IMG/VR virus record: IMGVR_UViG_3300036861_000445
Span: 1-21,115 of that record
Length of the DNA stretch: 21,115 nucleotides
Reading direction: 5' to 3' (one strand)
Source: a virus
In this document: positions 1 through 7,351 of the stretch, piece after piece
Layout of the letters: the number at the start of each line of letters is the position of its first letter
Numbering within the stretch: the stretch's first letter is position 1
Translations under genes and position numbers: made by a program
The notes under the pieces: model-generated
Database searches by the model: none
What the model saw: the letters and a program-made list of their open reading frames with translations, nothing else
Told to the model about the DNA's origin: nothing

Positions 1-1674
1 GAAGACCTTACCGCGGACGCCCACCGGGGTCGTGGCCGAGGTGATCGTGCCGGCCGTCGAGAACGAGCCGCCGTCGACGCTGTACTTGACGATGATCCGC
101 TGGTTCGCGAGGAGCCCGGACGTCGTCGCCGCGTCCTCCACCCGAAACGTGATGTGGAACCCGTGGAGCGCCTTCTGCGCCAGCGGATACCCGTCGTCGT
201 CCTCGGCCTGCTCGAGGTAGTTGATCGTGGTCGAGTCGCTCGCCATTTGACCGTCGGTCTCGCGGTTGACTGTGTCGTCCGTCGCCCACGAGAGGATCTG
301 GATCGAGCCCGCGCCGCTCGTCGCCGGCTGGAAGACCGAGGCAAAGCGCTTCGGGCCGTGGGTGATGATGTCGCCGATCCGCTCGTTCGGGTTCTGATCG
401 AAGTCGAGCGCGTCGCCGCCGGCCGGGGCGTCCTTGAGGTGGTCGAAGCAGGAGAGCCCGCCGGTGTTGAGGTCGTAGATGAAGATGACGCCGTTGCCGG
501 TCGAGGCTAGCATGACCTCGCCGTCGTAGCTGTTCGCCATCCGCTGCATGTGGAAACCGCGGGTCGTGTCCGTATCGAACTCGCGGATCTTGCCGAGGTT
601 CCGGGCTCGCATGTTGTCGAGCGAGATCCCGTAGAGCTGGCCGTACCCGACCGACACGGCATCCGAGCCCATGTCCACCTGGCCGACGCCGAAGTGGCCG
701 GCGATATAGAGGACGCTGTCCTGGTACTCCGTTGACCCGATCGTGAACCCGATGGGCGCGCGCCAGAAGGGGCGGGCTACCCGGACGGTGCCGCTCTGGT
801 TCGCCTTGAGGCGCCAGATCCGACCGCCCTGGGCGACACGGGCGTACCAGAAGAAGAGCGAGTTCTCGGCCTCGGTCAGGCCGGCGGTCCATTGGTTGCC
901 CTGGACGTGGGCCGTCGCGGGATCGACGCCGGTGTCGTAGAGCTTCCGGATATACGCCGACGTCGGGCCGGCGAAGGGGAACGTCTGGAAGACGTCGATC
1001 TCGTAGAGCTTCCGCCCGGTCCAGGCGTACAGTCGACCGTTGAACATCGCGAGCGCGGCGTACGGGAAATCGCTGTTGTGGGCCGAGACGACGGTGGTCG
1101 ACGCGCCGGCCACGGCGTCGTGGGCGATGATTGCCCGACGCTTCGTGCCCGATGCCTCAAAGACGGCGTAGTAGACGTAGCGCTCGTCGCCGGTGGCCGC
1201 GGTGATGAAGGCCGCGGCGTCGAAACCGGTGACGCCCGAGTTGGCCTCAGTCAGTGTCGTCCAGGTCGAACCGAAGTCCGTGGAGAAATGGCCCCGCGTG
1301 TTCTGGAGGGCCCAGAGGGCACCGTCGCCGATCGCGAAGTAGGCGACACGATCCGTGTCCTCCGACGTCAGCGTCGTCCGGGCGCGGGCGGGGCGGACCG
1401 TGATCTGCCCGGCCTTCCTGGTGTTCATCCCGTTCGAGATCCGGTAGGCCGTTGGCTGGTTCGGGTCGCGGGAGTAGACGCCCTCACCCTCGGACCAGTC
1501 AGTCTGGCCGCCGAGGAGGCGGTCTGGGTCGATCTGCTCCTTCCCGGGTAGGCCGGAGATGTTCGTCTTCTGGACGTAGACTGGGCGGAACCGGTGGTCG
1601 TAGTGCCCCTCGACGGACTCGTCCAGGAGGTACTCGATCGTCCCGATCTTGACGTGGGCGGTGGTCGACAGCAC
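1..1674 (-). CDS. Propeller-like virion/tail protein, 3' end cut by window edge
   Basis: Seen: an open frame of 558 codons without a stop, from GTG at 1674 to the left edge. An in-frame TGA at 1681-1683 closes it upstream, and AGGTGA (1681-1686) sits 6 nt before the GTG. The start lies just past the TAG of the preceding gene. The protein has recurring short blocks ending in aromatic, strand-like segments, for example GRLYAWTGRKLYEID near residues 210-225 and VIFIYDLNTGG near residue 395. It also has many Gly-Asp and Thr-Ser turns, and no signal peptide. Known: such repeats are typical of beta-propeller or sheet-rich tail and receptor-contact proteins. Inferred: a tail-associated or neck protein, last in the visible structural operon. 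The exact role is unknown; another repeated beta fold is possible. Existence of the gene is firm, function is not. Confidence 0.8.
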   Translation of the reverse strand, partial: MLSTTAHVKIGTIEYLLDESVEGHYDHRFRPVYVQKTNISGLPGKEQIDPDRLLGGQTDWSEGEGVYSRDPNQPTAYRISNGMNTRKAGQITVRPARARTTLTSEDTDRVAYFAIGDGALWALQNTRGHFSTDFGSTWTTLTEANSGVTGFDAAAFITAATGDERYVYYAVFEASGTKRRAIIAHDAVAGASTTVVSAHNSDFPYAALAMFNGRLYAWTGRKLYEIDVFQTFPFAGPTSAYIRKLYDTGVDPATAHVQGNQWTAGLTEAENSLFFWYARVAQGGRIWRLKANQSGTVRVARPFWRAPIGFTIGSTEYQDSVLYIAGHFGVGQVDMGSDAVSVGYGQLYGISLDNMRARNLGKIREFDTDTTRGFHMQRMANSYDGEVMLASTGNGVIFIYDLNTGGLSCFDHLKDAPAGGDALDFDQNPNERIGDIITHGPKRFASVFQPATSGAGSIQILSWATDDTVNRETDGQMASDSTTINYLEQAEDDDGYPLAQKALHGFHITFRVEDAATTSGLLANQRIIVKYSVDGGSFSTAGTITSATTPVGVRGKVF

Positions 1675-1675
1675 G

Positions 1676-2593
1676 CTACTTCACCTGCGCCTGGCGCTCC
1701 GGGAGGATCGGCAGGGAGTGGCGGAGATCCTCCTCCCACTGGTAGCGTGCCCGCAGCCCCTTCCGGCGCCACACGTTCTCGGAGATCTGTGAGCGACGGC
1801 CCGCGCCAACCGACTGGTCGGACATGTTGGTGTCCTGGCCGGTGAGGCGCGGGATGTCCGAGGCGGCGAGAAGGTGGTCGATCGCGAAGTACATGACGGC
1901 CGAGATCTCGACGCCAGCCGAGAGATCGTCGTAGTTGGGCGGCGTCACCGTGTCGGTGATCCGGCGGATCGCCTTGACGTTGATCGTATTTACGATGTTG
2001 TGCCGGCGGGGGATGTAGTACGCCTTGCCCGTGTTCTCGGCCGGCTGGGGGAAGTTGTTCGGTAGGCCGCGGACGAGCGAGATCTGGTAGATGCTGCGGC
2101 GGCCGCCGTAGGTGACCGGCTTGTCCGGGACGTTGGTGTCGAGCTGGATCGCAGACGAGATGCCCTCGACCGTGGCCGCGGCCGAGTAGTACTTCTCGGT
2201 CAGGGACGGCGTGATGGCGACGGTCGTCGACGTGTAGACGTACGGCCACAGCTCATCGATGGCCTCCGTGATGGCCTCGATGATCTTGACGTACTGGAAG
2301 GTTGGGCTCTTGGCGACGATCTTGGCCGTCACCGAGCCATCGTGGGCCGCGGCGGTCGTGCCGTTCCAGTTGCGGAAGACGGTGAGGACGTTGCCGGCGA
2401 CGGACCTGACGAACGCCTGGTCGCCGTCCTCCTGCCACTCGAGGATGTCGCCGAAGGTCCATTTGGTCCCATCGGGAACGTCTACCGTGAGGTCGCCGGC
2501 GCCGACGTTGTCAGTGTTCGGCTCGTAGTAGTCGTCCTGAGGGTTGAGGTTATGCCTGATGCGCTGTACGAGAGTCGCTCGGGAGTACGCCAT
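1676..2593 (-). CDS. Virion structural protein, probable head-tail adaptor type
   Basis: A protein of 305 residues from ATG 2593. A GTG at 2599 is also in frame, but the AGG of the ribosome site is about 9 nt from the ATG and only 3 nt from the GTG, so ATG is preferred. Seen: roughly residues 30-95 form a beta-rich unit with DGTKWTFGDILEW and ending NWNGTTAAAHDGSV. Known: the pattern of a quality/charge strand, a short loop and GTTAAAH occurs widely in phage neck and tail proteins. The rest is mixed helix and strand with a basic C-terminus (RRKGLRARYQWEEDLRH). It overlaps the previous gene by 44 nt and abuts the next, pointing to one transcript. Inferred: connector or tail-completion role. 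No catalytic motif was found. Confidence 0.8.
   Translation of the reverse strand: MAYSRATLVQRIRHNLNPQDDYYEPNTDNVGAGDLTVDVPDGTKWTFGDILEWQEDGDQAFVRSVAGNVLTVFRNWNGTTAAAHDGSVTAKIVAKSPTFQYVKIIEAITEAIDELWPYVYTSTTVAITPSLTEKYYSAAATVEGISSAIQLDTNVPDKPVTYGGRRSIYQISLVRGLPNNFPQPAENTGKAYYIPRRHNIVNTINVKAIRRITDTVTPPNYDDLSAGVEISAVMYFAIDHLLAASDIPRLTGQDTNMSDQSVGAGRRSQISENVWRRKGLRARYQWEEDLRHSLPILPERQAQVK
1681..1686 (-). promoter_or_regulatory. Ribosome binding site for the GTG-started propeller-like gene
   Basis: AGGTGA read on the minus strand, 6 nt before the GTG at 1674. It lies inside the last codons of the upstream gene, whose TAG (1678-1676) falls in the spacer. It supports GTG 1674 as the start, since no ATG is available nearby in that frame. 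Confidence 0.6.
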
Positions 2594-3086
2594 GGACACC
2601 TACCTGGGGAAGGCGATCCCGCGATGCCCTGCCGGCTACGCGGTCCGCTCGCTGCAGGAAATGTGCAGCCACTTGGCGGACTACCTCCGCCGTGATCTCG
2701 ACGCGCCCGTCCTTCCAGGCTTCGCCGACTACCTCCCGAATGACCGAGTCCGGGAGGAACGCCCGACCCTCGGTCTTCGCCGCCTCGAGGAGACGGATCA
2801 TCAACGAGTCGACCCGTTGCTGCGCCGTCCGGCGGACGATGGGCGGGAGGTCCTTCTCGTCGAAGGCCACCGGCTCGACGGCCATGCGGGCCTTGCGGTT
2901 CTGCCTGCCGTCCTCCGTCCCGATCGTCCCGCCCGCGTTGGTCCAGTGGACCACCGTGTACGTGTCGTCGAGGACATCGTGCCGGAGCGCGTAGCCCTGG
3001 AGCGCCAGCTCGTCCGCCGTCGACTGGTCGACGAGCGCCTGGAGCTGGGCCCGGGTGTACTTCCGGCCGGGGACGATCCTAGGCAC
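2550..3086 (-). CDS. Hypothetical phage protein, 178 aa
   Basis: I chose GTG 3086 (sequence begins VPRIVPGRKYTRAQLQALVDQ). The longer frame from ATG 3170 adds only an Arg/Pro-rich leader that mirrors the neighbouring gene. The GTG lies 8 bases inside the upstream gene's end (TAG at 3081-3079). The ribosome site is weak: GAGGG 11 nt before the start. The protein opens with a helix resembling a short DNA- or protein-binding element, followed by a charged central part (VHWTNAGGTIGTEDGRQNRKARM) and a long helical region rich in Arg, Glu and Val (IVRRTAQQRVDSLMIRLLEAAK). It ends at TAA 2552-2550, 44 nt within the next gene. I do not recognise the family. Position between capsid-associated genes and the adaptor suggests a head-tail joining or virion accessory role, which is inference. 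Confidence 0.7.
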   Translation of the reverse strand: MPRIVPGRKYTRAQLQALVDQSTADELALQGYALRHDVLDDTYTVVHWTNAGGTIGTEDGRQNRKARMAVEPVAFDEKDLPPIVRRTAQQRVDSLMIRLLEAAKTEGRAFLPDSVIREVVGEAWKDGRVEITAEVVRQVAAHFLQRADRVAGRASRDRLPQVGVHGVLPSDSRTAHQA

Positions 3087-3390
3087 CGACGCGCCTGCCC
3101 TCGAGCGGCCCTGCCTCCTCGCGGGTGATCCCGGCGTACGTGTCCTTGGGATGCCCCTCGAAGAACGCATGACGCGCCGCGTCCAGTCGCTTGGCGTAGT
3201 CGGCCTCGGCGGCCCTCTTGGCCTCAGCCTCGGCCTTCAATGCCTCAGTGTCGACGAGGGGGGCCTTCTTGGCCGGCCTGGTGGCCTTGACCGTCTCCGT
3301 CACCGTGGTCGACGGCTTTGCCTTCGCCGCCGCCTTCGAGACGAACTCGCCGCTCTTGGCCGAGCGCGCTACCTTCCTGGTCTCCACCAT
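3079..3390 (-). CDS. Small Lys/Ala-rich hypothetical protein, 103 aa
   Basis: ATG 3390 is preceded by AAGGAG, with the upstream gene's TAG in the spacer (AAGGAG-TAG-CA-ATG). The first half is basic and low-complexity (SKAAAKAKPSTTVTETVKATRPAKKAP). The second is a charged alpha-helix with regular Ala, Glu and Lys (EALKAEAEAKRAAEADYAK), then a short globular tail (FFEGHPKDTYAGITREEAGPLEGRR). The composition recalls linker-plus-helix proteins found in phage structural operons, and the basic half could bind nucleic acid. No known domain was recognised. The gene is supported by its ribosome site and by 2-nt spacing to its upstream neighbour. Confidence 0.7.
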   Translation of the reverse strand: MVETRKVARSAKSGEFVSKAAAKAKPSTTVTETVKATRPAKKAPLVDTEALKAEAEAKRAAEADYAKRLDAARHAFFEGHPKDTYAGITREEAGPLEGRRVGA

Positions 3391-3392
3391 TG

Positions 3393-4091
3393 CTACTCCT
3401 TCGCGAATGCGACGGCCTCGCGGAGGTCCTTCTGGCGCCTCCGGCCGGCCTTCTCAGCCTCGACACCGAGGTACGGGTTGCCGTCTACCTGGTCGAGGAT
3501 GATGCCCTGGACGTCGGCCGCGACGAGCGAGAGGTGGTAGATCGAGCAGTAGTCGCCGTACTCGCGGCTCTTGCCCTTGCGGTCGACCTTCTTCTGGCAG
3601 TTGCGGAACTGGCAGACTTCCTCGTAGCCGAAGTCCTTGAGTCGGCGCGCGCCCTTGTTCTCGATAGCGCGAACCGCACCCCTGCCACTGTTCATCCGGG
3701 GCGAGATGGCGGTCTGCCGGATGTTCGGCATGATCGCCTCGTGGAGGATGACTACTTCGCCGGTGAGAACCTTCTGGTCCGGGTTGTCCGGATCGGTCTC
3801 CCACTTGGGCTTGCGGGTCGTCCACTGGACGGTACGGAAGTACGGGTTGTGCCCGCGCTTCTCGCACTCGAGCCACCACTTGCCGCCGTCGAGCTGGCAG
3901 TTCTGGACGTCCGGGCCCTTCTGGACGGCACGCCAGTTGCCGAAGCGGTCCTGCTCCATCTCGATCTTGGAGTTGGGGCAGACCGGGCGCATGAGCTTGA
4001 TCATCCGCATCGCGGAGTTGTCGCGCACGCCCATCGAGAAGCCCGGGATGTCCTTGAGCTTCTCGAGTTCCTTCTCGAGGTCCTTCGCCAT
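3393..4091 (-). CDS. Cys-rich, probable zinc-binding phage protein, 232 aa
   Basis: ATG 4091 follows a strong AGGAGG site with a 5-nt spacer. Seen: six cysteines (C38, C65, C76, C160, C165, C182) and H186. The cluster C160-x4-C165-x16-C182-x3-H186 looks like a zinc-finger knuckle; C65 and C76 with H81 may form a second site. The N-terminus is a charged helix (residues 1-16). A central region has several Trp and Tyr residues and Lys/Arg patches. Known: short Cys/His clusters of this spacing usually coordinate zinc. Inferred: a structural zinc site in a virion or assembly protein, or a nucleic-acid binder. The gene lies inside the structural operon, 2 nt from the next gene. The family is not recognised. 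Confidence 0.75.
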   Translation of the reverse strand: MAKDLEKELEKLKDIPGFSMGVRDNSAMRMIKLMRPVCPNSKIEMEQDRFGNWRAVQKGPDVQNCQLDGGKWWLECEKRGHNPYFRTVQWTTRKPKWETDPDNPDQKVLTGEVVILHEAIMPNIRQTAISPRMNSGRGAVRAIENKGARRLKDFGYEEVCQFRNCQKKVDRKGKSREYGDYCSIYHLSLVAADVQGIILDQVDGNPYLGVEAEKAGRRRQKDLREAVAFAKE

Positions 4092-4111
4092 GATGTCCTC
4101 CTATGGGACTG

Positions 4112-4148
4112 GGCGGTTGCGCCGCCACGCTCCGGCTAGGGTGCCGGA
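4112..4148. other. Two adjacent small hairpins between the beta-protein and Cys-rich genes
   Basis: Within the 70-nt gap there are two perfect stems: GGCGG/CCGCC (4112-4116 with 4122-4126, loop 5) and TCCGGC/GCCGGA (4131-4136 with 4143-4148, loop 6). Neither is followed by a T-run on the minus strand, so they are weak candidates for termination. RNA processing or mRNA stabilisation is equally possible. Confidence 0.4.
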
Positions 4149-4161
4149 CCCTGATGCGCTA

Positions 4162-4506
4162 CTACAGGACGAACGACTCGCCGTTGACCTCGATGGTCAC
4201 TGACGTGGCGTCGACCGACGAGAGGCCGGATAGGAAGTCCGCGGCCACGATGCGAAGCCCGGCCGGGAAGTACATGTCGAAGACGTCATTGGCCGCGATG
4301 GACTTGGCCTTCAAGATTTCCGTGCCCGCCGCCGAACCACCCGTGGCGCCGATGTACAGAGACACCGTTCGCGCCGCGGCGTTGGTGTTCGTCAGGTGGA
4401 TGTGGAAGATCTTGCGATACGTGTTCGTCGCCGGGTTGACACCGGCGACATCGGCCGCCGCGGCCGCGAGGAACGCGGGGCCCGCCTTCCAAGCAGTTCC
4501 TGCCAT
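4162..4506 (-). CDS. Small beta-rich virion protein, 114 aa
   Basis: ATG 4506 follows TAGGAG, whose TAG is the stop of the previous gene. The protein has strand-like stretches (YRKIFHIHLTNTNAAARTVSLYIG; IEVNGESFVL) separated by Gly/Ser/Ala turns, no Cys, and an Ala-rich head. Known: the LTNT-x-AARTV-x-LYI pattern, with a following gap-rich stretch, is common in small beta-sandwich proteins encoded in phage structural operons. Inferred: a decoration, neck or tail accessory protein. It ends in tandem TAG TAG (4164-4159). Function within the virion is not determined by the sequence. Confidence 0.75.
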   Translation of the reverse strand: MAGTAWKAGPAFLAAAAADVAGVNPATNTYRKIFHIHLTNTNAAARTVSLYIGATGGSAAGTEILKAKSIAANDVFDMYFPAGLRIVAADFLSGLSSVDATSVTIEVNGESFVL

Positions 4507-4515
4507 GTCTGTCTC

Positions 4516-4938
4516 CTACTGGATGAACTCGATGGATAGGGTGTACGTCGGGCCGCCGACCGTTGCGATCTGGAGGCCGAGGAGCGACGGGGGATCCTGC
4601 GAAACCCTTACGCGCGCGTCAAGCGTGGCCGAATCGGTATCCGCCGTCACGTTCGGGGCCACGTTCTCGCCGCGGGCGATCTCGTAGATGTGGTCGCTCG
4701 CCGCGGTGATTGTCGCGCCCTGGAACAGGACAGCCGAACGCGTGTCATCACGGAACGCCGGGTTAGCATCGAGGATCGTGAGGATCGTCGACGTGCCGGC
4801 CGCGGTCACCGCGAGATCGATGCGGACCGCCTTGGCCCACGCCGGAACCGCGATCCAATCGGTCTGCGAGGTGCCGACCGCGGAACGGAGGACCTTGAGG
4901 GTTGCGAAGACCTCCGAGATTGGGACGATGGCCGCCAT
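4516..4938 (-). CDS. Beta-rich virion protein, 140 aa
   Basis: ATG 4938 follows AGGGGGTGG; the upstream gene's TAG is joined to this purine run. The protein is Thr/Ala/Val-rich with alternating strands (AVRIDLAVTAAGTSTILTILDA; ATITAASDHIYEIARG; TLSIEFIQ at the end) and no Cys. The overall pattern resembles its two neighbours, and the three genes in a row look like a group of small shell- or neck-attached proteins. Known: capsid decoration proteins and head fibres are often encoded just after the major capsid gene. Inferred: the same for this one. No enzymatic motif. It could also be a tail-tube or completion protein. Confidence 0.75.
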   Translation of the reverse strand: MAAIVPISEVFATLKVLRSAVGTSQTDWIAVPAWAKAVRIDLAVTAAGTSTILTILDANPAFRDDTRSAVLFQGATITAASDHIYEIARGENVAPNVTADTDSATLDARVRVSQDPPSLLGLQIATVGGPTYTLSIEFIQ

Positions 4939-4950
4939 CTACGCCACCCC

Positions 4951-5745
4951 CTACTGGTACCAGAGGTCGACGACGATGGACTTCGCACCGTTCGAGGAGT
5001 CGTCCGCCTGGGCGACATCGATGAACAGACCCTGCTTGAACGGCTGGCCCGGACCGACCATGTCGGTCACGGCCGTGGCCGCGCCGCCCTCGTCGATGCC
5101 CGAGGTGCCGATGTACGTCGGGGCGAGGTCCGTCGTCGAGTTGGCGTAGGTGAACAGGGTTGCGCCGGTCGTATCGTCGGCCTTGATGAGGGTGTCCGTC
5201 GTCACGGCCTGAGTCGTGAAGTCCAGGGCCACGGCGAGGAACAGACCGGCACGGGCGAGGCGGACGGTGTCCGTCACGACCGAGGTGCCGGCGCCGCCCA
5301 CCGGGTTGAGGATTCGGCGGGTGAATCCGAGGGGCTCGAACCAGACGTCGATGCGGATGACGTCGGCGTTGTTGCCCTGGGCGAGATCGATGAAGACGCC
5401 TTCCGCGATCAGGAGGCCGCCACCGTGGGTGTCGGTCGCCAGGAGCGCGCCGTTGGCCTCATCGACACCACCCGTACCCACGAGCGAGGCCGCGAGGTCG
5501 GTGCCGGAGTTGGACTTCGTGAAGACCGTACGACCGTTGGTGTCGCCGTCCTTGATGAGGAGGTCGGTCGTGGCCGGAGCCGCCGTGACGTAGTCGACGG
5601 CGATGGCGCGGATCGCACCGGGACCGGTGTCGATCTGAGCGGTTGCGACGGAGGTACCGGCGCCGCCGGCGAGGAGCAGCTCGGCGCGCCTGTGGATGAT
5701 GTGTGGCTCCTTGCCATAGCGCGGGCCACGCTGGTTGAATGGCAT
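4951..5745 (-). CDS. Tandem-duplicated beta-rich virion protein, 264 aa
   Basis: ATG 5745 follows GGGTAGGAG with a 3-nt spacer. Seen: two similar halves, residues about 27-136 and 150-263. Both begin GGAGTSV and share in order a TTD-x-LIK-DGDT-like segment, an F/YT-x-xNSxTDLA segment, a GTxGxDE segment, a GxFIDxAQ segment and a final VxxDxW strand. This is a clear internal duplication of a roughly 110-residue domain. The N-terminal 20 residues are basic. Known: such duplicated beta domains occur in decoration proteins and in tail-tube or baseplate parts. Inferred: a shell-attached or neck protein made in quantity, as it is the first gene after the major capsid gene, behind a hairpin. The fold is not identified. 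Confidence 0.8.
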   Translation of the reverse strand: MPFNQRGPRYGKEPHIIHRRAELLLAGGAGTSVATAQIDTGPGAIRAIAVDYVTAAPATTDLLIKDGDTNGRTVFTKSNSGTDLAASLVGTGGVDEANGALLATDTHGGGLLIAEGVFIDLAQGNNADVIRIDVWFEPLGFTRRILNPVGGAGTSVVTDTVRLARAGLFLAVALDFTTQAVTTDTLIKADDTTGATLFTYANSTTDLAPTYIGTSGIDEGGAATAVTDMVGPGQPFKQGLFIDVAQADDSSNGAKSIVVDLWYQ

Positions 5746-5806
5746 GTTCTCCTACCCTTCTGTCCGGGGTTCGTTGCCCCGTCTGACCGGGGGCCTTTGA
5801 TGGAGC

Positions 5807-5832
5807 CCTGGGGGCCCCGAAGGACCCCCAGG
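5807..5832 (-). terminator. UUCG-capped GC hairpin after the major capsid gene
   Basis: On the minus strand an 11-bp stem (5832-5822 with 5817-5807, one G-U pair) is closed by a UUCG tetraloop with the canonical C-G closing pair. It begins 11 nt after the capsid gene's tandem TAG stops. No T-run follows, so it may be a weak or partial terminator, or a stabilising 3' structure for the capsid message, rather than a strong rho-independent terminator. Confidence 0.55.
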
Positions 5833-5842
5833 TTCGCTGCTA

Positions 5843-6685
5843 CTACGCGGCGCTCTTGACCGTCTGACCCCGGGTGTCCGAGATCTCGACGAAGCCGTAG
5901 CACTGCGTGCCGACGAACTCCAGGGCACGGAGCGATGCGTCGCGCTGGGTCTCGACACGCGGGCCCCAGATCTCGTAGACGCCCAGCGCCTGCTTCGAGG
6001 CGAAGACTGCTCCGCCTGCGAGTGCAGCCGTGGTCACGACGAGGCTGGTCTGCCAGATCGGCAGGCCCATGTAGGTGCCGAAGAACCCGGAGTCGCCGAA
6101 CGGCTTGACCAGCTCGCCGTCACGGCCGACCGCGTAGGACGCGTTAGTCGTGGCGATCTCCTGGCGGATCTCACCGGTCTGCTTCGGGTCCAGGTACCCA
6201 ACGTACGGGCCCGGGATGTCACGCTGCTCGAGCCCCGAGACCGCGGACAGCAGGTCGACGCCCGTGAGCACCGATGCCGCCGTGGTGACGCTCGAGAAGT
6301 CGTCCATCATAGCCGCGAGATCGGTCTCCCACTTCTCTGCGACCGAACGGGCGACCATCGCACCGGCCTCTGCGTAGAGGTTCGCCGGGTGCGTGGCACG
6401 GATCAGGTCCGAGATGTCCACACGGAAGCCCACCTCAGCGGCCGTTGCCGACTGCTGGGTGTCCGAGAGGGCGGTCGAGGCGATGTCCGTGATGTCGTCC
6501 GCCGGGGCCGTTGCGGCGCCCGGGTCGCCCCACAGGGGGAACGACGCGACCGTCGACGGGCCCGGGGTCGCGAAGCGGAGGAACTCGCGGCTCGTCATTG
6601 CGGGACGCAGCTCCTGGACCATCTGCGCCTCCACCAGCTCGGCGAAGACGGAGTCGTCCAGCGCTGCCTTTCCGGTTGATGCCAT
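5843..6685 (-). CDS. Major capsid protein (HK97-fold type), 280 aa
   Basis: The shell subunit that assembles on the scaffold made by the gene just before it. Seen: ATG 6685 after GGAGTAGGAG. An N-terminal arm (residues 1-60) is followed by a strand-rich region (about 70-98), a long helix (about 104-128, AEAGAMVARSVAEKWETDL) like the spine helix, an alternating core (about 130-240), and a C-terminal strand set (about 243-277, QRDASLRALEFVGTQCYGF then VEISDTRG). Known: the final block ERDAS/QRDASLRA-like, then a YG-x-x-E strand, recurs in many phage major capsid proteins. The size fits compact HK97-fold subunits without a pre-sequence delta domain. Tandem TAG TAG ends the gene. Identity is supported by position directly after an acidic scaffold gene; the assignment is by pattern, not by database search. 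Confidence 0.85.
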   Translation of the reverse strand: MASTGKAALDDSVFAELVEAQMVQELRPAMTSREFLRFATPGPSTVASFPLWGDPGAATAPADDITDIASTALSDTQQSATAAEVGFRVDISDLIRATHPANLYAEAGAMVARSVAEKWETDLAAMMDDFSSVTTAASVLTGVDLLSAVSGLEQRDIPGPYVGYLDPKQTGEIRQEIATTNASYAVGRDGELVKPFGDSGFFGTYMGLPIWQTSLVVTTAALAGGAVFASKQALGVYEIWGPRVETQRDASLRALEFVGTQCYGFVEISDTRGQTVKSAA

Positions 6686-6719
6686 CGTGTTCTCCTACTC
6701 CTGCGACGGGGGAGGCGCC

Positions 6720-7307
6720 CTACTGACGGTTGTCGGTCGGGTAGTCTCCCGCGAGCTTCTCGAGTCCGAGCTTGCCCTTCTTCGACAGTTCCTCGACTCG
6801 GGCTGCGTCCCCGCCGGCCAGCATCTTCCTGATGTCGTCCAGCGAGTAGACGGCTCCGTCGACGAATCCCTCATTGCCCTGGCCGGTGACCGGCTTGAAC
6901 CCTTCGGGCTTCTTCACGGGGGTTGCTACAAGATCGCGATCGCCGGCGTCGCTCTCGGTGCCCTCGGCGGCTGCGGCGGCCGGCACGAGGCCGAACTCCG
7001 TAGCGTACTTCTTGACGGCCTCTTCCGAGACCTCGTCGCTCACGGCGACGAACAGCTTGGCCTGGGCCTTCGGCAGGTTCATCCGCTCGAAGATCTCAGC
7101 GGCGCTGGTAGCCTTCTGCGCCTTCTCGGCCGTGGCCTTGAATGCGCGCAGCTCTTCCAGCTCCTTGAGGCTCTTCTCAGCGGCCTTGACCTGCGCCCAA
7201 CCCTTCTTCCCCCAGTCGCGGACATCCTTGAGGTTGTCGGACGTCTTGGGGTCGAACTCCTGCTGCTCCTCGTTCTCGTCCTCGTCACCGAAGGCGAAAT
7301 CGGACAT
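6720..7307 (-). CDS. Capsid scaffolding protein, 195 aa
   Basis: An internal core on which major capsid subunits assemble and which leaves before or during packaging. Seen: ATG 7307 after GGGAGG; an acidic, disordered N-terminus (residues 1-20, rich in Glu and Asp); a predicted coiled coil (about 36-72, KAAEKSLKELEELRAFKATA); Ala/Glu-rich helices; a Gly/Pro linker; and a C-terminal basic helix pair (about 160-186, RKMLAGGDAARVEELSKKGK). No Cys. Known: acidic head, coiled coil and basic C-terminal capsid-binding helices are the usual scaffold plan, and the gene typically lies directly upstream of the major capsid gene, as here (34-nt gap). No separate maturation protease gene is seen nearby. 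Confidence 0.85.
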   Translation of the reverse strand: MSDFAFGDEDENEEQQEFDPKTSDNLKDVRDWGKKGWAQVKAAEKSLKELEELRAFKATAEKAQKATSAAEIFERMNLPKAQAKLFVAVSDEVSEEAVKKYATEFGLVPAAAAAEGTESDAGDRDLVATPVKKPEGFKPVTGQGNEGFVDGAVYSLDDIRKMLAGGDAARVEELSKKGKLGLEKLAGDYPTDNRQ

Positions 7308-7351
7308 GGTGAACCTCCCATGGGATGTGTGGGGTCACGGGAAATGCGACA

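Noticed and set aside
8-892. An Arg/Pro-rich minus-strand frame at the left end
   Set aside because: It is a +1-type shadow of the GTG-started gene, with low-complexity Arg/Pro content and no ribosome site.
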